DNA of 6,555 nt from Alphaproteobacteria bacterium (GTDB lineage Bacteria > Pseudomonadota > Alphaproteobacteria > Puniceispirillales > Puniceispirillaceae), in NCBI GenBank assembly GCA_016780695.1, contig JADHLK010000076.1, positions 1 to 6,555 of the forward strand, written 5' to 3'. Made by a program: the position numbers and the translations under genes. Positions 1 to 6,290 of the stretch are shown here, piece after piece; the first letter of the stretch is position 1, and each line of letters opens with the position of its first letter. Under the pieces are notes generated by a model. The model did no database searches. It worked only from the letters and a program-made list of their open reading frames with translations, and was not told the DNA's origin.

Positions 1-2
1 GG

Positions 3-50
3 CTGGCTATGCCTATGATAGCAGGTGCAAGAGGCAGAAAGACATTGTGA
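3..50 (+). CDS. possible 3' end of an unidentified upstream gene (partial)
   Basis: The third reading frame is open from the window edge to a TGA at 48-50, which shares its last base with the ATG at 50-52 (TGATG). Such an overlap is typical of translationally coupled genes, so this may be the last 15 codons (ending ARGRKTL) of an upstream gene in the same operon as the DUF3553 gene. The tail is too short to identify. The second frame is also open to the edge, so the overlap could be chance. Confidence 0.25.
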   Translation: MAMPMIAGARGRKTL

Positions 51-241
51 TGACTGAAAGAATCCTGCTTGATTTCGTGCTGGGCGATTTCGTCCGCCAT
101 CCGCAAAAACCGGAATGGGGCATTGGCCAGATCCAGTCTGTGGACCGGGCGCGGGTCACTGTCACATTCGAACATGGCGGCAAGCAGCTGATCAATGCTG
201 CCATCGTCCAGCTACAGCCTGTCGGTGAGAGGACAGAATAG
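50..241 (+). CDS. DUF3553 family small protein
   Basis: This 63-residue protein begins MTERILLDF. Its core GDFVRHPQKPEWGIGQIQS, followed by VTVTFEHGGKQLI, matches the DUF3553 pattern as I know it: a VRHP-x-x-P-x-WG-x-GQ-x-QS stretch, then a beta-rich VxVxF..GK segment. The small SH3-like barrel fold expected from that pattern is inference. The family has no established function; related segments also occur as extra domains on larger proteins, including some helicases. There is no signal peptide, membrane segment or cysteine, so it is probably a soluble cytoplasmic protein. The ATG at 50 is chosen because the conserved domain begins soon after it and because a possible upstream gene stops at 48-50. 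A GTG at 47 directly precedes it in frame and would add one residue. No strong ribosome site is seen; AGAGG at 30-34 is rather distant. The frame stays open to the window edge, so a longer protein is not excluded. Confidence 0.8.
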   Translation: MTERILLDFVLGDFVRHPQKPEWGIGQIQSVDRARVTVTFEHGGKQLINAAIVQLQPVGERTE

Positions 242-337
242 GCCAGAATAGCCATATCAAATCAGATAAGCCTGTTGTTTCTGGAGCCAGCGGGCGGTAA
301 GCTCTCGATAGTTTTTTTGGGTTTTTTTTGGGGATAT

Positions 338-359
338 AGCCCGCACAGATATTCGGGCT
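338..359 (+). repeat. 6-bp inverted repeat (hairpin) in the operon leader
   Basis: AGCCCG at 338-343 is the exact reverse complement of CGGGCT at 354-359, leaving a 10-base AT-rich loop. It lies directly after the T/G homopolymer tract and ends 9 nt before the GGAG ribosome site of the next gene. It could act as an RNA hairpin or as a protein-binding operator. A 6-bp match can arise by chance in GC-rich DNA. Confidence 0.35.
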
Positions 360-368
360 TGAAATTCT

Positions 369-372
369 GGAG
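369..372 (+). promoter_or_regulatory. ribosome binding site GGAG for fdsB
   Basis: GGAG sits 6 nt before the ATG at 379 and fixes this start. An ATG at 374 lies in another frame and is too close to the site. Confidence 0.65.
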
Positions 373-378
373 CATGGC

Positions 379-2121
379 ATGGCAACTGGCCATCAAAATG
401 AGCAAACCGACACCGCCTGGAAGCAGGCGGGCCGCCCTTCTGGCAAAAGGGGACGCAAGCCGAAAGGCGGGCCAAAGGGCCGTCAGGTATCGGCTGCCGC
501 GCTGGCTGAGATAACCGCCCTGCTGGATGGCCAGAGCCTACAGCGCGATGAGCTGATAGAATATCTGCATCTGATACAAGACAGCCAGGGCTGCCTGTCT
601 GCCGCCCATCTGGCTGCCCTTGCCCAGCTGATGCGCTTGCCGATGGCCGAGATTTGGGAAGTCGCCAGTTTCTATGACCATTTTGACCTTATCAAGGAGG
701 GCCAGACCCCGCCGCCGCCGCGCACAATTCGGGTCTGCAACTCGCTTTCCTGTATGCTGGCCGGCTCAGAAAAATTGCTGGCAGAGCTGCAAGGACAGGC
801 TGCGGCCGGGGTGCGTTATATTGCAGCCCCCTGTCTGGGGGCCTGTGATCAGGCCCCGGCCGCCGCAGATGGTCACCAGCTGATTGCGCGGGCGGATAAG
901 GCAGGCTTGCAAAATCTCGCCAAATCGCCAAAACAACCGGCCCGGCTGCCGGAATTTACCGGGCTGGAGGCCTATATAGCCGATGGCGGCTATCAGATAT
1001 TGCGGCAGCTAAAAGCTGGCAAATTGGCCGATACAGACGCGCTGGAACAATTACAGACAGCGGCGCTGCGCGGGCTGGGCGGGGCCGGATTTCCCACTGG
1101 CCGCAAATGGTCAATTGTCAAAAGCCAGCCCGGGCCCAGGCTGATGGCGGTCAATGGGGATGAGGGAGAGCCCGGCACCTTTAAGGATCGCCATTATCTC
1201 AGCACCGACCCGCATCGGATGATCGAGGGGATGCTGATAGCTGCCCAGATTGTCGGGATTGAGCGCTGCTATATCTATATGCGCGATGAATATCCGGAGA
1301 TAATCGCGCTGCTGCGGGCTGAGCTGGCTGAGCTGGCCAAAACCGATCTGGCGGACCATACCCGCATTATCCTGCGCCGCGGGGCCGGGGCCTATATTTG
1401 CGGCGAGGAATCAGCCATGATCGAATCGATTGAGGGCAAGCGCGGCCTGCCCCGTCATCGCCCGCCCTATGTTGCTGAGCGCGGCCTGTTTGACCGTCCG
1501 ACACTGGTTAATAATGTGGAAACGCTCTATTGGGTGCGCGATATTCTGGAAAACGGGCCGGGCTGGTTCAATGATCAGGGCAAGGCTGAGCATCCGGGCT
1601 TTCGGACCTATTCGGTATCTGGCCGGGTGGCCCGCCCCGGGCTGGTGCGGACGGCCGCTGGCACAACCGCGGCTGAGCTGATAGAGGCGTGCGGCGGCAT
1701 GGCAGAGGGGCATCACTTCAAGGCCTATCTGCCGGGCGGGGCTTCAGGCGGTATCCTGCCTGCCAGCAAGGCTGATTTGCCGCTGGATTTTGGCGGCAGG
1801 CTGGCCGAAGAGGGCTGTTTTGTCGGCTCACACGCGGTGGTGATACTGTCAGATCAGGATAATATCTGGCAGGCGGCCAGCAATCTGATGCAGTTTTTTG
1901 CCCATGAAAGCTGTGGGCAATGCACCCCCTGCCGCACTGGCACGGACAAGGCGGTAGAATTGATGGCTGCTGAACAGGCCGATACCGCCCTGTTGACCGA
2001 ATTATCTGAAGTGATGGCGGATGCCAGCATTTGCGGGCTGGGTCAGGCGGCTGCCAATCCGCTGGTGACCGCAATGCGGTATTTTCCGCAAGATGTGCCG
2101 GCCAAAGGGAGCCAGAAATGA
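379..2121 (+). CDS. fdsB: NAD-dependent formate dehydrogenase, NuoE-NuoF fusion (beta, diaphorase) subunit
   Basis: This 580-residue protein takes electrons from the catalytic subunit and reduces NAD+ in the cytoplasm. Residues 1-36 are a basic tail. Residues 38-185 are a NuoE/FdsG-like domain: a helical part, then a thioredoxin-like [2Fe-2S] fold with C120-x4-C125 and C152-x3-C156. Residues 190-580 are NuoF-like. They carry the FMN site GLGGAGFPTGRKW (232-244), the flavin/NADH segment NGDEGEPGTFKDR (259-271), GAGAYICGEE (335-344), PTLVNNVETL (374-383), and the [4Fe-4S] ligands C512, C515, C518 and C552. In Rhodobacter and Cupriavidus these parts are the separate proteins FdsG and FdsB; in Methylobacterium FDH1 they are fused as here (Fdh1B). 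GGAG at 369-372 supports the ATG at 379. The stop overlaps the start of the catalytic subunit gene by 4 nt (ATGA), so the two are translationally coupled. A bidirectional-hydrogenase or complex I role is unlikely, because the next gene is a formate dehydrogenase and no other nuo gene is present. Confidence 0.93.
   Translation: MATGHQNEQTDTAWKQAGRPSGKRGRKPKGGPKGRQVSAAALAEITALLDGQSLQRDELIEYLHLIQDSQGCLSAAHLAALAQLMRLPMAEIWEVASFYDHFDLIKEGQTPPPPRTIRVCNSLSCMLAGSEKLLAELQGQAAAGVRYIAAPCLGACDQAPAAADGHQLIARADKAGLQNLAKSPKQPARLPEFTGLEAYIADGGYQILRQLKAGKLADTDALEQLQTAALRGLGGAGFPTGRKWSIVKSQPGPRLMAVNGDEGEPGTFKDRHYLSTDPHRMIEGMLIAAQIVGIERCYIYMRDEYPEIIALLRAELAELAKTDLADHTRIILRRGAGAYICGEESAMIESIEGKRGLPRHRPPYVAERGLFDRPTLVNNVETLYWVRDILENGPGWFNDQGKAEHPGFRTYSVSGRVARPGLVRTAAGTTAAELIEACGGMAEGHHFKAYLPGGASGGILPASKADLPLDFGGRLAEEGCFVGSHAVVILSDQDNIWQAASNLMQFFAHESCGQCTPCRTGTDKAVELMAAEQADTALLTELSEVMADASICGLGQAAANPLVTAMRYFPQDVPAKGSQK
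2105..2111 (+). promoter_or_regulatory. ribosome binding site AAGGGAG for fdsA
   Basis: AAGGGAG lies inside the end of fdsB, 6 nt before the ATG at 2118. It argues for that start over an in-frame ATG at 2031, which would overlap fdsB by 91 nt and add 29 residues that do not resemble the family. Confidence 0.7.
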
Positions 2122-4880
2122 GCACCAAAAAAACCCTGTCACTTACCCTTGATGGCCAGCAGATAGAGGTTCAGCAAGGCCAGACAATCTGGCAAGCTGC
2201 GCAAGATAAAGGCACCGAAATCCCGCATCTGTGCTGGAAGGATGCGCCGGGCTATCGGGCCGATGGAAATTGCCGGGCCTGTATGGTGGAAATAGAGGGG
2301 GAGCGGGTGCTGGCCGCCTCTTGCCAACGTCAGGTCAGCGAGGGAATGGTGGTGCATACCGCCAGCCAGCGGGCCGAGACAGCGCGCAAGATGGTGATGG
2401 AATTGCTGGTCGCTGATCAGCCTGCCCGTGATGAGGCGCATGATCCGGAGGCGAGCTTATGGCAATTCGCGGAAAGCCAGAACACGCAGACAAGCCGTTT
2501 TCCAGCCCGCAGCGGGGCCGCCCCGGACAGCAGCCATCCGGCAATTGCCGTGAATATGGATGCCTGTATTCAATGCGGGCTGTGCGTGCGTGCCTGCCGC
2601 GAGGTTCAGGTCAATGATGTGATCGGGCTGGCCGGGCGCGGGGCAGATGCGCATATCGTGTTTGATTTCGGGGATGATATGGGCGCGTCAACCTGTGTTG
2701 GCTGCGGGGAATGTGTGCAAGCCTGCCCGACCGGGGCGCTGATGCCGAAAACCCTGCTGGATGAGGGGCAAAAGCTGGCCATCACGCCGGACCGGCAAGT
2801 TGCCTCGGTCTGTCCCTATTGCGGGGTGGGCTGCCAGCTCTCTTTTCAGGTGAAGGATGAAAAAATTGTTGCGGTCTCTGGTCGGCCCGGCCCGGCTAAC
2901 CAGTCGCGCCTGTGTGTCAAGGGTCGCTATGGCTTTGATTATATCCATAATCCGCACCGTTTGACGCAGCCTTTGATCCGGCGCGAAGATGTGCCCAAAT
3001 CAGCCTCGCTGCCCTTTGATCCGGCTAATCCGCTGACCCATTTCCGGCCTGCCAGCTGGGAAGAAGCGCTGGAGCTGGCAGCAGGCGGGCTGAACCGGAT
3101 CAAGGCGGAGCATGGCCCCTCTGCCCTGTCTGGTTTTGGCTCAGCCAAGGGCAGCAATGAAGAGGCGTATCTGGTGCAAAAGCTGGTGCGAACAGGCTTT
3201 GAGACCAATAATGTGGATCATTGCACGCGCCTGTGTCATGCCTCATCAGTTGCCGCGCTGCTGGAGAATATCGGCTCCGGGGCGGTGACCGCCTCGTTCT
3301 CGCAATGCCAGTATTCAGACGCGATTATCGTGATCGGGGCCAATCCCAGCGTCAATCATCCGGTGGCAGCCAGCTTTATCAAGAATGCTGCAGTCGCCGG
3401 GGCTGAGTTGTTTGTGCTGGACCCGCGCGGCCAGGCACTGGACCGCTATGCCAGCGAGTCGTTGAATTTCACGCCGGGCAGTGATGTTGCCCTGCTCAAT
3501 GCGATGATCCATGTGATCATTGCCGAAGAGCTCTATGATGCAGATTATGTCGCCAGCCATACGGAAGGCTTCGAGGCGCTGAAAAGCCGCACAGAAGCTG
3601 CCAGCCCGGAAGCGATGAGCCCGATTTGCGGCATTGCCCCGGATCGCATCCGCAAGGTGGCTCGCCGCTTTGCCCAAGCCAAGGCTGGGATGATTTTCTG
3701 GGGCATGGGCGTATCCCAGCATACGCATGGCACGGATAATGCGCGCTGTCTTATCTCGCTGGCTTTGCTGACCGGCAATGTCGGCAAGCCGGGGGCGGGC
3801 CTGCATCCGCTGCGCGGCCAGAATAATGTGCAAGGGGCCTCAGATGCTGGGCTGATCCCGATGTTTTTCCCGGATTACCAGCCGGTTGATGACCCGGATA
3901 TCCGCAGCAAATATGAAAATATCTGGGGCCGCAAGCTGGACCCGGCAAAAGGTCTGACGGTAGTGGAAATTACCCATGCCGTCTATGAGGGCCAGATTCG
4001 GGGCATGTATATTATGGGCGAAAATCCGGCCATGTCTGACCCGGATCAGAACCATGCACGGGCGGCGCTGGCACGGCTTGACCATCTGGTGGTGCAGGAT
4101 ATTTTCCTGACCGAGACTGCTGCCTTTGCTGATGTGGTTCTGCCTGCCTCTGCCTTTCCGGAAAAAGATGGCACGGTGACCAACACCGACCGGCGTGTGC
4201 AGATGGGCCGGCAGGCGATAGACCCGCCAGGTGAGGCGCAGCAGGATTGGTGGATAATTCAGGAATTGGCCAATCGTATGGGGCTGGGCTGGACCTACGG
4301 CCATCCGCGCGATGTCTTTGCCGAGATGCGCCTTGTCATGCCATCGCTGACCGGCATTACCTGGGAGCGTCTGGAAAAAGAAGATGCGGTGACCTATCCC
4401 TGCACGGATGAGCAAAGCAGCGGCCAGGATATTATCTTTGCTGACAGTTTTCCAACCGCCAGCGGCAAGGGCCGGATGACACCTGCTGATGTGCTGCCAC
4501 CTGATGAGATACCGGATGCAGACTATCCGCTGGTTCTGTCCACCGGCCGGTTGTTGGAGCATTGGCATACCGGCTCCATGACCCGCCGTTCAGCGGTGCT
4601 GGACGCGCTGGAGCCGACCGCAGAGGTTCATGTCAGCGCGGCGGATCTGGCCTCTATGCAGGCTTCGGCGGGGGACCGGCTGGAAGTGGCAACTCGCCGC
4701 GGCAGCATTGAGCTGGCCGCCAGGCTGGACCCTAATCTGCCTGCCGGCATGATTTTTGTGCCTTTCTGTTTCTGGGAAGCTCCGGCCAATATGCTGACCA
4801 ACCCGGCGCTTGATCCCTATGGCAAGATACCAGAGCTGAAATTTGCTGCTGCCCGCCTGACCCGCGCCGGGCAGGCTTGA
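2118..4880 (+). CDS. fdsA: NAD-dependent formate dehydrogenase, catalytic (alpha) subunit, bis-MGD and iron-sulfur protein
   Basis: This 920-residue protein oxidises formate to CO2 and feeds electrons to the NuoE-NuoF partner. Residues 5-75 are a NuoG-type [2Fe-2S] ferredoxin domain (C39, C52, C55, C69). Residues 145-210 carry two [4Fe-4S] motifs (C150/C153/C156/C160 and C193/C196/C199/C203). From about 228 the molybdopterin oxidoreductase part begins, with a proximal [4Fe-4S] site (C232, C235, C239, C266). C373, coded by TGT in NVDHCTRLCH, is the expected Mo/W ligand at the selenocysteine position of E. coli FdhF; H374 is the adjacent catalytic histidine, and R543 is the likely substrate arginine. 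GQNNVQGASDAG (567-578) and MGENPAMSDPDQ (633-644) are cofactor-binding stretches. The dinucleotide-binding C-terminal domain spans about 803-915. No Tat signal is present, so the protein is cytoplasmic. Oddity: there is no cysteine between C69 and C150, so the His/Cys [4Fe-4S] site of many relatives seems absent. Mo or W cannot be told apart from sequence. Methylobacterium nomenclature would be fdh1A. Confidence 0.94.
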   Translation: MSTKKTLSLTLDGQQIEVQQGQTIWQAAQDKGTEIPHLCWKDAPGYRADGNCRACMVEIEGERVLAASCQRQVSEGMVVHTASQRAETARKMVMELLVADQPARDEAHDPEASLWQFAESQNTQTSRFPARSGAAPDSSHPAIAVNMDACIQCGLCVRACREVQVNDVIGLAGRGADAHIVFDFGDDMGASTCVGCGECVQACPTGALMPKTLLDEGQKLAITPDRQVASVCPYCGVGCQLSFQVKDEKIVAVSGRPGPANQSRLCVKGRYGFDYIHNPHRLTQPLIRREDVPKSASLPFDPANPLTHFRPASWEEALELAAGGLNRIKAEHGPSALSGFGSAKGSNEEAYLVQKLVRTGFETNNVDHCTRLCHASSVAALLENIGSGAVTASFSQCQYSDAIIVIGANPSVNHPVAASFIKNAAVAGAELFVLDPRGQALDRYASESLNFTPGSDVALLNAMIHVIIAEELYDADYVASHTEGFEALKSRTEAASPEAMSPICGIAPDRIRKVARRFAQAKAGMIFWGMGVSQHTHGTDNARCLISLALLTGNVGKPGAGLHPLRGQNNVQGASDAGLIPMFFPDYQPVDDPDIRSKYENIWGRKLDPAKGLTVVEITHAVYEGQIRGMYIMGENPAMSDPDQNHARAALARLDHLVVQDIFLTETAAFADVVLPASAFPEKDGTVTNTDRRVQMGRQAIDPPGEAQQDWWIIQELANRMGLGWTYGHPRDVFAEMRLVMPSLTGITWERLEKEDAVTYPCTDEQSSGQDIIFADSFPTASGKGRMTPADVLPPDEIPDADYPLVLSTGRLLEHWHTGSMTRRSAVLDALEPTAEVHVSAADLASMQASAGDRLEVATRRGSIELAARLDPNLPAGMIFVPFCFWEAPANMLTNPALDPYGKIPELKFAAARLTRAGQA
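4855..4876 (+). terminator. GC-rich hairpin at the end of fdsA, possible terminator or attenuator
   Basis: GCCTG (4855-4859) and CCCG (4861-4864) pair with CGGG (4868-4871) and CAGGC (4872-4876). This gives a 9-bp stem with one bulged A and a 3-base CGC loop, just before the stop codon. The following bases are not a proper T run; the first is CTTCTTTTT at 4898-4906. It is therefore a weak candidate for an intrinsic terminator, though it may partly separate the formate dehydrogenase pair from hemA. It overlaps coding sequence, so the pairing could also be a by-product of codon choice. Confidence 0.3.
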
Positions 4881-5017
4881 AACAATGATTTGACACGCTT
4901 CTTTTTGCCACAGGTGAAAAGACAGGTGGTTTCAGCTATAAAATGGGCTAGATTACAAATCGGACGGGGTGCATCCTTAGCATCTGCCAAGCTGCGACCC
5001 GCAAGAATGAAGCCCGG
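4881..5017 (+). promoter_or_regulatory. intergenic region upstream of hemA, probable promoter region
   Basis: This 137-nt gap between two functionally unrelated gene pairs probably holds the hemA promoter. It contains a perfect TTGACA (4890-4895) but no good -10 box at the usual 16-18 nt distance. A TATAAAAT stretch lies at 4937-4944, with no matching -35. The heptamer ACAGGTG occurs twice, 12 nt apart (4910-4916 and 4922-4928), which might be a regulator half-site pair. No FNR-type TTGAT-N4-ATCAA palindrome was found. The call rests on position; the elements are only suggestive. Confidence 0.35.
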
Positions 5018-6271
5018 ATGTGGAGCAATCTTTTGGATTATAACGCGCTGTTTCAGCAGCAGGTGGAACGCCTGCATAATGAAAATCGCTACCGCTATTT
5101 TGTCGAGCTGGAGCGCAAAACCGGCGCGCATCCGCACGCTGTCTGGCACGCTGAGGGCGGGCCGCGCGATGTGATTATCTGGTGCTCCAATGATTATCTG
5201 GGCATGGGCCAGCATGAAAACAGCATTACCGCGATGGCTGCGGCAGTTCAACAACAGGGCACCGGGGCAGGCGGCACGCGCAATATTTCCGGGACCAGCC
5301 ATGCAATAGCTGAGCTGGAGGCTGAGCTGGCCAGCCTGCATGAAAAAGAACGCGCCCTGGTTTTCACCTCTGGCTATGTGGCCAATGAAGCCAGTATCAG
5401 CGCGCTGACCGCAATGCTTGATAATCCGGTGCTGTTATCCGATTCGATGAACCATGCCTCTATCATCTCCGGCATTCGCCATGGGCGCGGGGAAAAGGCG
5501 ATTTTCCGGCATAATGATTTGGATCATCTTGAAAAGCTGCTGCAAGAGCTGCCCGAAGAGCGACACAAGATCATCATTTTTGAATCCGTCTATTCGATGG
5601 ATGGTGATATTTCGCCCATAGGGGAGATTGCTGCATTGGCCCGCAAATATAATGCGCTGACCTATCTGGATGAGGTGCACGCGGTCGGGATGTATGGTGA
5701 GGAAGGCGGCGGCGTTGCCCAGCGCGACGGGGTGGCAGACCAGATTGATGTGATTCAGGGCACGCTTGGCAAGGCTTTTGGCACAATGGGCGGCTATATC
5801 GCGGCAACCGATGCGATTGTGGATTCGATTCGCGGCTATGGGTCAGGCTTTATCTTCACTACCGCTATGCCGCCTGCGCTGGCTTGCGGGGCGCTGGCCT
5901 CGGTGCGCTATCTGCGTCAGTCAAGCGAGGAGCGCGCCGCCCAGCAACGTCAGGCCGCGCGGCTGAAACAGCGACTGGCAGACTGGAACCTGCCCGCCAT
6001 GCCCTCGGTTACCCATATCGTGCCGGTTATGGTCGGCGATGCGGCTAAATGTTCGGAAATCAGCTGGACGCTGCTGCAGGATCACGGCCTGTATATTCAG
6101 CCGATCAATTACCCGACTGTGCCAAAGGGAACCGAAAGGCTGCGCATCACCCCCGGCCCGTGCCATGATGATGCGATGATCGATCATCTGGTTGCCTCTC
6201 TGGCTGAGGTTTTTGACAAGGTGCGCCCACCCAGCTATGTCCCGCGCTCGGGCAACAAGGCCACTGGCTGA
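5018..6271 (+). CDS. hemA: 5-aminolevulinate synthase (C4/Shemin pathway)
   Basis: This PLP enzyme joins glycine and succinyl-CoA to give 5-aminolevulinate, CO2 and CoA, the first committed step of haem synthesis in alphaproteobacteria. From the ATG at 5018 it has 417 residues, near the family's usual length of about 400. Visible marks are WCSNDYLGMGQH (55-66), GTGAGGTRNISGT (81-93), SDSMNHASI (141-149), ESVYSMDGD (189-197), the cofactor-contacting DEVHAVGMYG (218-227), and TLGKAFGTMGGY (249-260) with K252 as the Schiff-base lysine. The active-site lid region is INYPTVPKGTERLR (363-376). These set it apart from its relatives KBL and BioF. A TTG at 5033 preceded by GGAG would give a protein starting MDYNALF, matching the MDYN start of Rhodobacter HemA as I recall it; that 412-residue form may be the true one. 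The gene is followed by hemH after 19 nt, so the two are probably co-transcribed. Confidence 0.95.
   Translation: MWSNLLDYNALFQQQVERLHNENRYRYFVELERKTGAHPHAVWHAEGGPRDVIIWCSNDYLGMGQHENSITAMAAAVQQQGTGAGGTRNISGTSHAIAELEAELASLHEKERALVFTSGYVANEASISALTAMLDNPVLLSDSMNHASIISGIRHGRGEKAIFRHNDLDHLEKLLQELPEERHKIIIFESVYSMDGDISPIGEIAALARKYNALTYLDEVHAVGMYGEEGGGVAQRDGVADQIDVIQGTLGKAFGTMGGYIAATDAIVDSIRGYGSGFIFTTAMPPALACGALASVRYLRQSSEERAAQQRQAARLKQRLADWNLPAMPSVTHIVPVMVGDAAKCSEISWTLLQDHGLYIQPINYPTVPKGTERLRITPGPCHDDAMIDHLVASLAEVFDKVRPPSYVPRSGNKATG
5022..5025 (+). promoter_or_regulatory. ribosome binding site GGAG that may select a TTG start of hemA
   Basis: GGAG lies inside the longer hemA frame, 7 nt before the in-frame TTG at 5033. 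The upstream ATG at 5018 has only a weak TGAAG (5008-5012) before it. This supports a start at 5033. Confidence 0.45.
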
Positions 6272-6290
6272 GGCAGGGCAGAGCAAGCAC

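Larger units (their letters stand above)
242..378 (+). promoter_or_regulatory. leader region of the formate dehydrogenase operon with T7-G3-T8-G4 tract and hairpin
   Basis: This 137-nt gap holds no convincing gene. It contains two near-repeated homopolymer blocks (T x7, G x3, T x8, G x4 at 312-333). An inverted repeat follows, AGCCCG (338-343) with CGGGCT (354-359) around a 10-nt loop. GGG at 331-333 could instead pair with CCC at 340-342, so two mutually exclusive foldings are possible. The ribosome site GGAG lies at 369-372. No clear -35/-10 pair is visible; TATAGC at 335-340 resembles a -10 box but lacks a good partner. The T tracts could also be a loose terminator for the DUF3553 gene, although no strong stem directly precedes them. 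The promoter role is inferred from position only. Confidence 0.4.

Noticed and set aside
275..514. 79-codon + strand frame across the leader, possible leader peptide
   Set aside because: It starts at TTG with no ribosome site, its hydrophobic run comes from the T tract, and the rest is fdsB out of frame.
2031..2117. Upstream in-frame ATG giving a 949-residue catalytic subunit
   Set aside because: The extra 29 residues lie inside fdsB in another frame and do not resemble the family. The ATG at 2118 has AAGGGAG at good spacing and an ATGA overlap.
379..2121. Complex I NuoE/NuoF genes
   Set aside because: The two parts are fused in one protein and coupled to a formate dehydrogenase catalytic gene, with no other nuo genes present.
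3234..3236. Selenocysteine at the active site of formate dehydrogenase
   Set aside because: The codon is TGT, so the metal ligand is an ordinary cysteine.
3315..3833. Antisense open frame of 172 codons within fdsA
   Set aside because: It is a shadow of the molybdopterin domain, with no family resemblance of its own.
3840..4568. Antisense open frame of 242 codons within fdsA
   Set aside because: It lies wholly opposite a well-conserved coding region. The translation shows no recognisable domain, and long antisense frames are common in GC-rich genes.
4890..5174. 94-codon + strand frame before and into hemA
   Set aside because: More than half of it overlaps hemA in another frame; it starts at a non-ATG codon without a ribosome site and has no recognisable domain.
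4817..5341. Antisense open frame spanning the fdsA-hemA gap
   Set aside because: It overlaps conserved coding sequence at both ends, and its composition looks like translated antisense of those genes. It has no recognisable motif.
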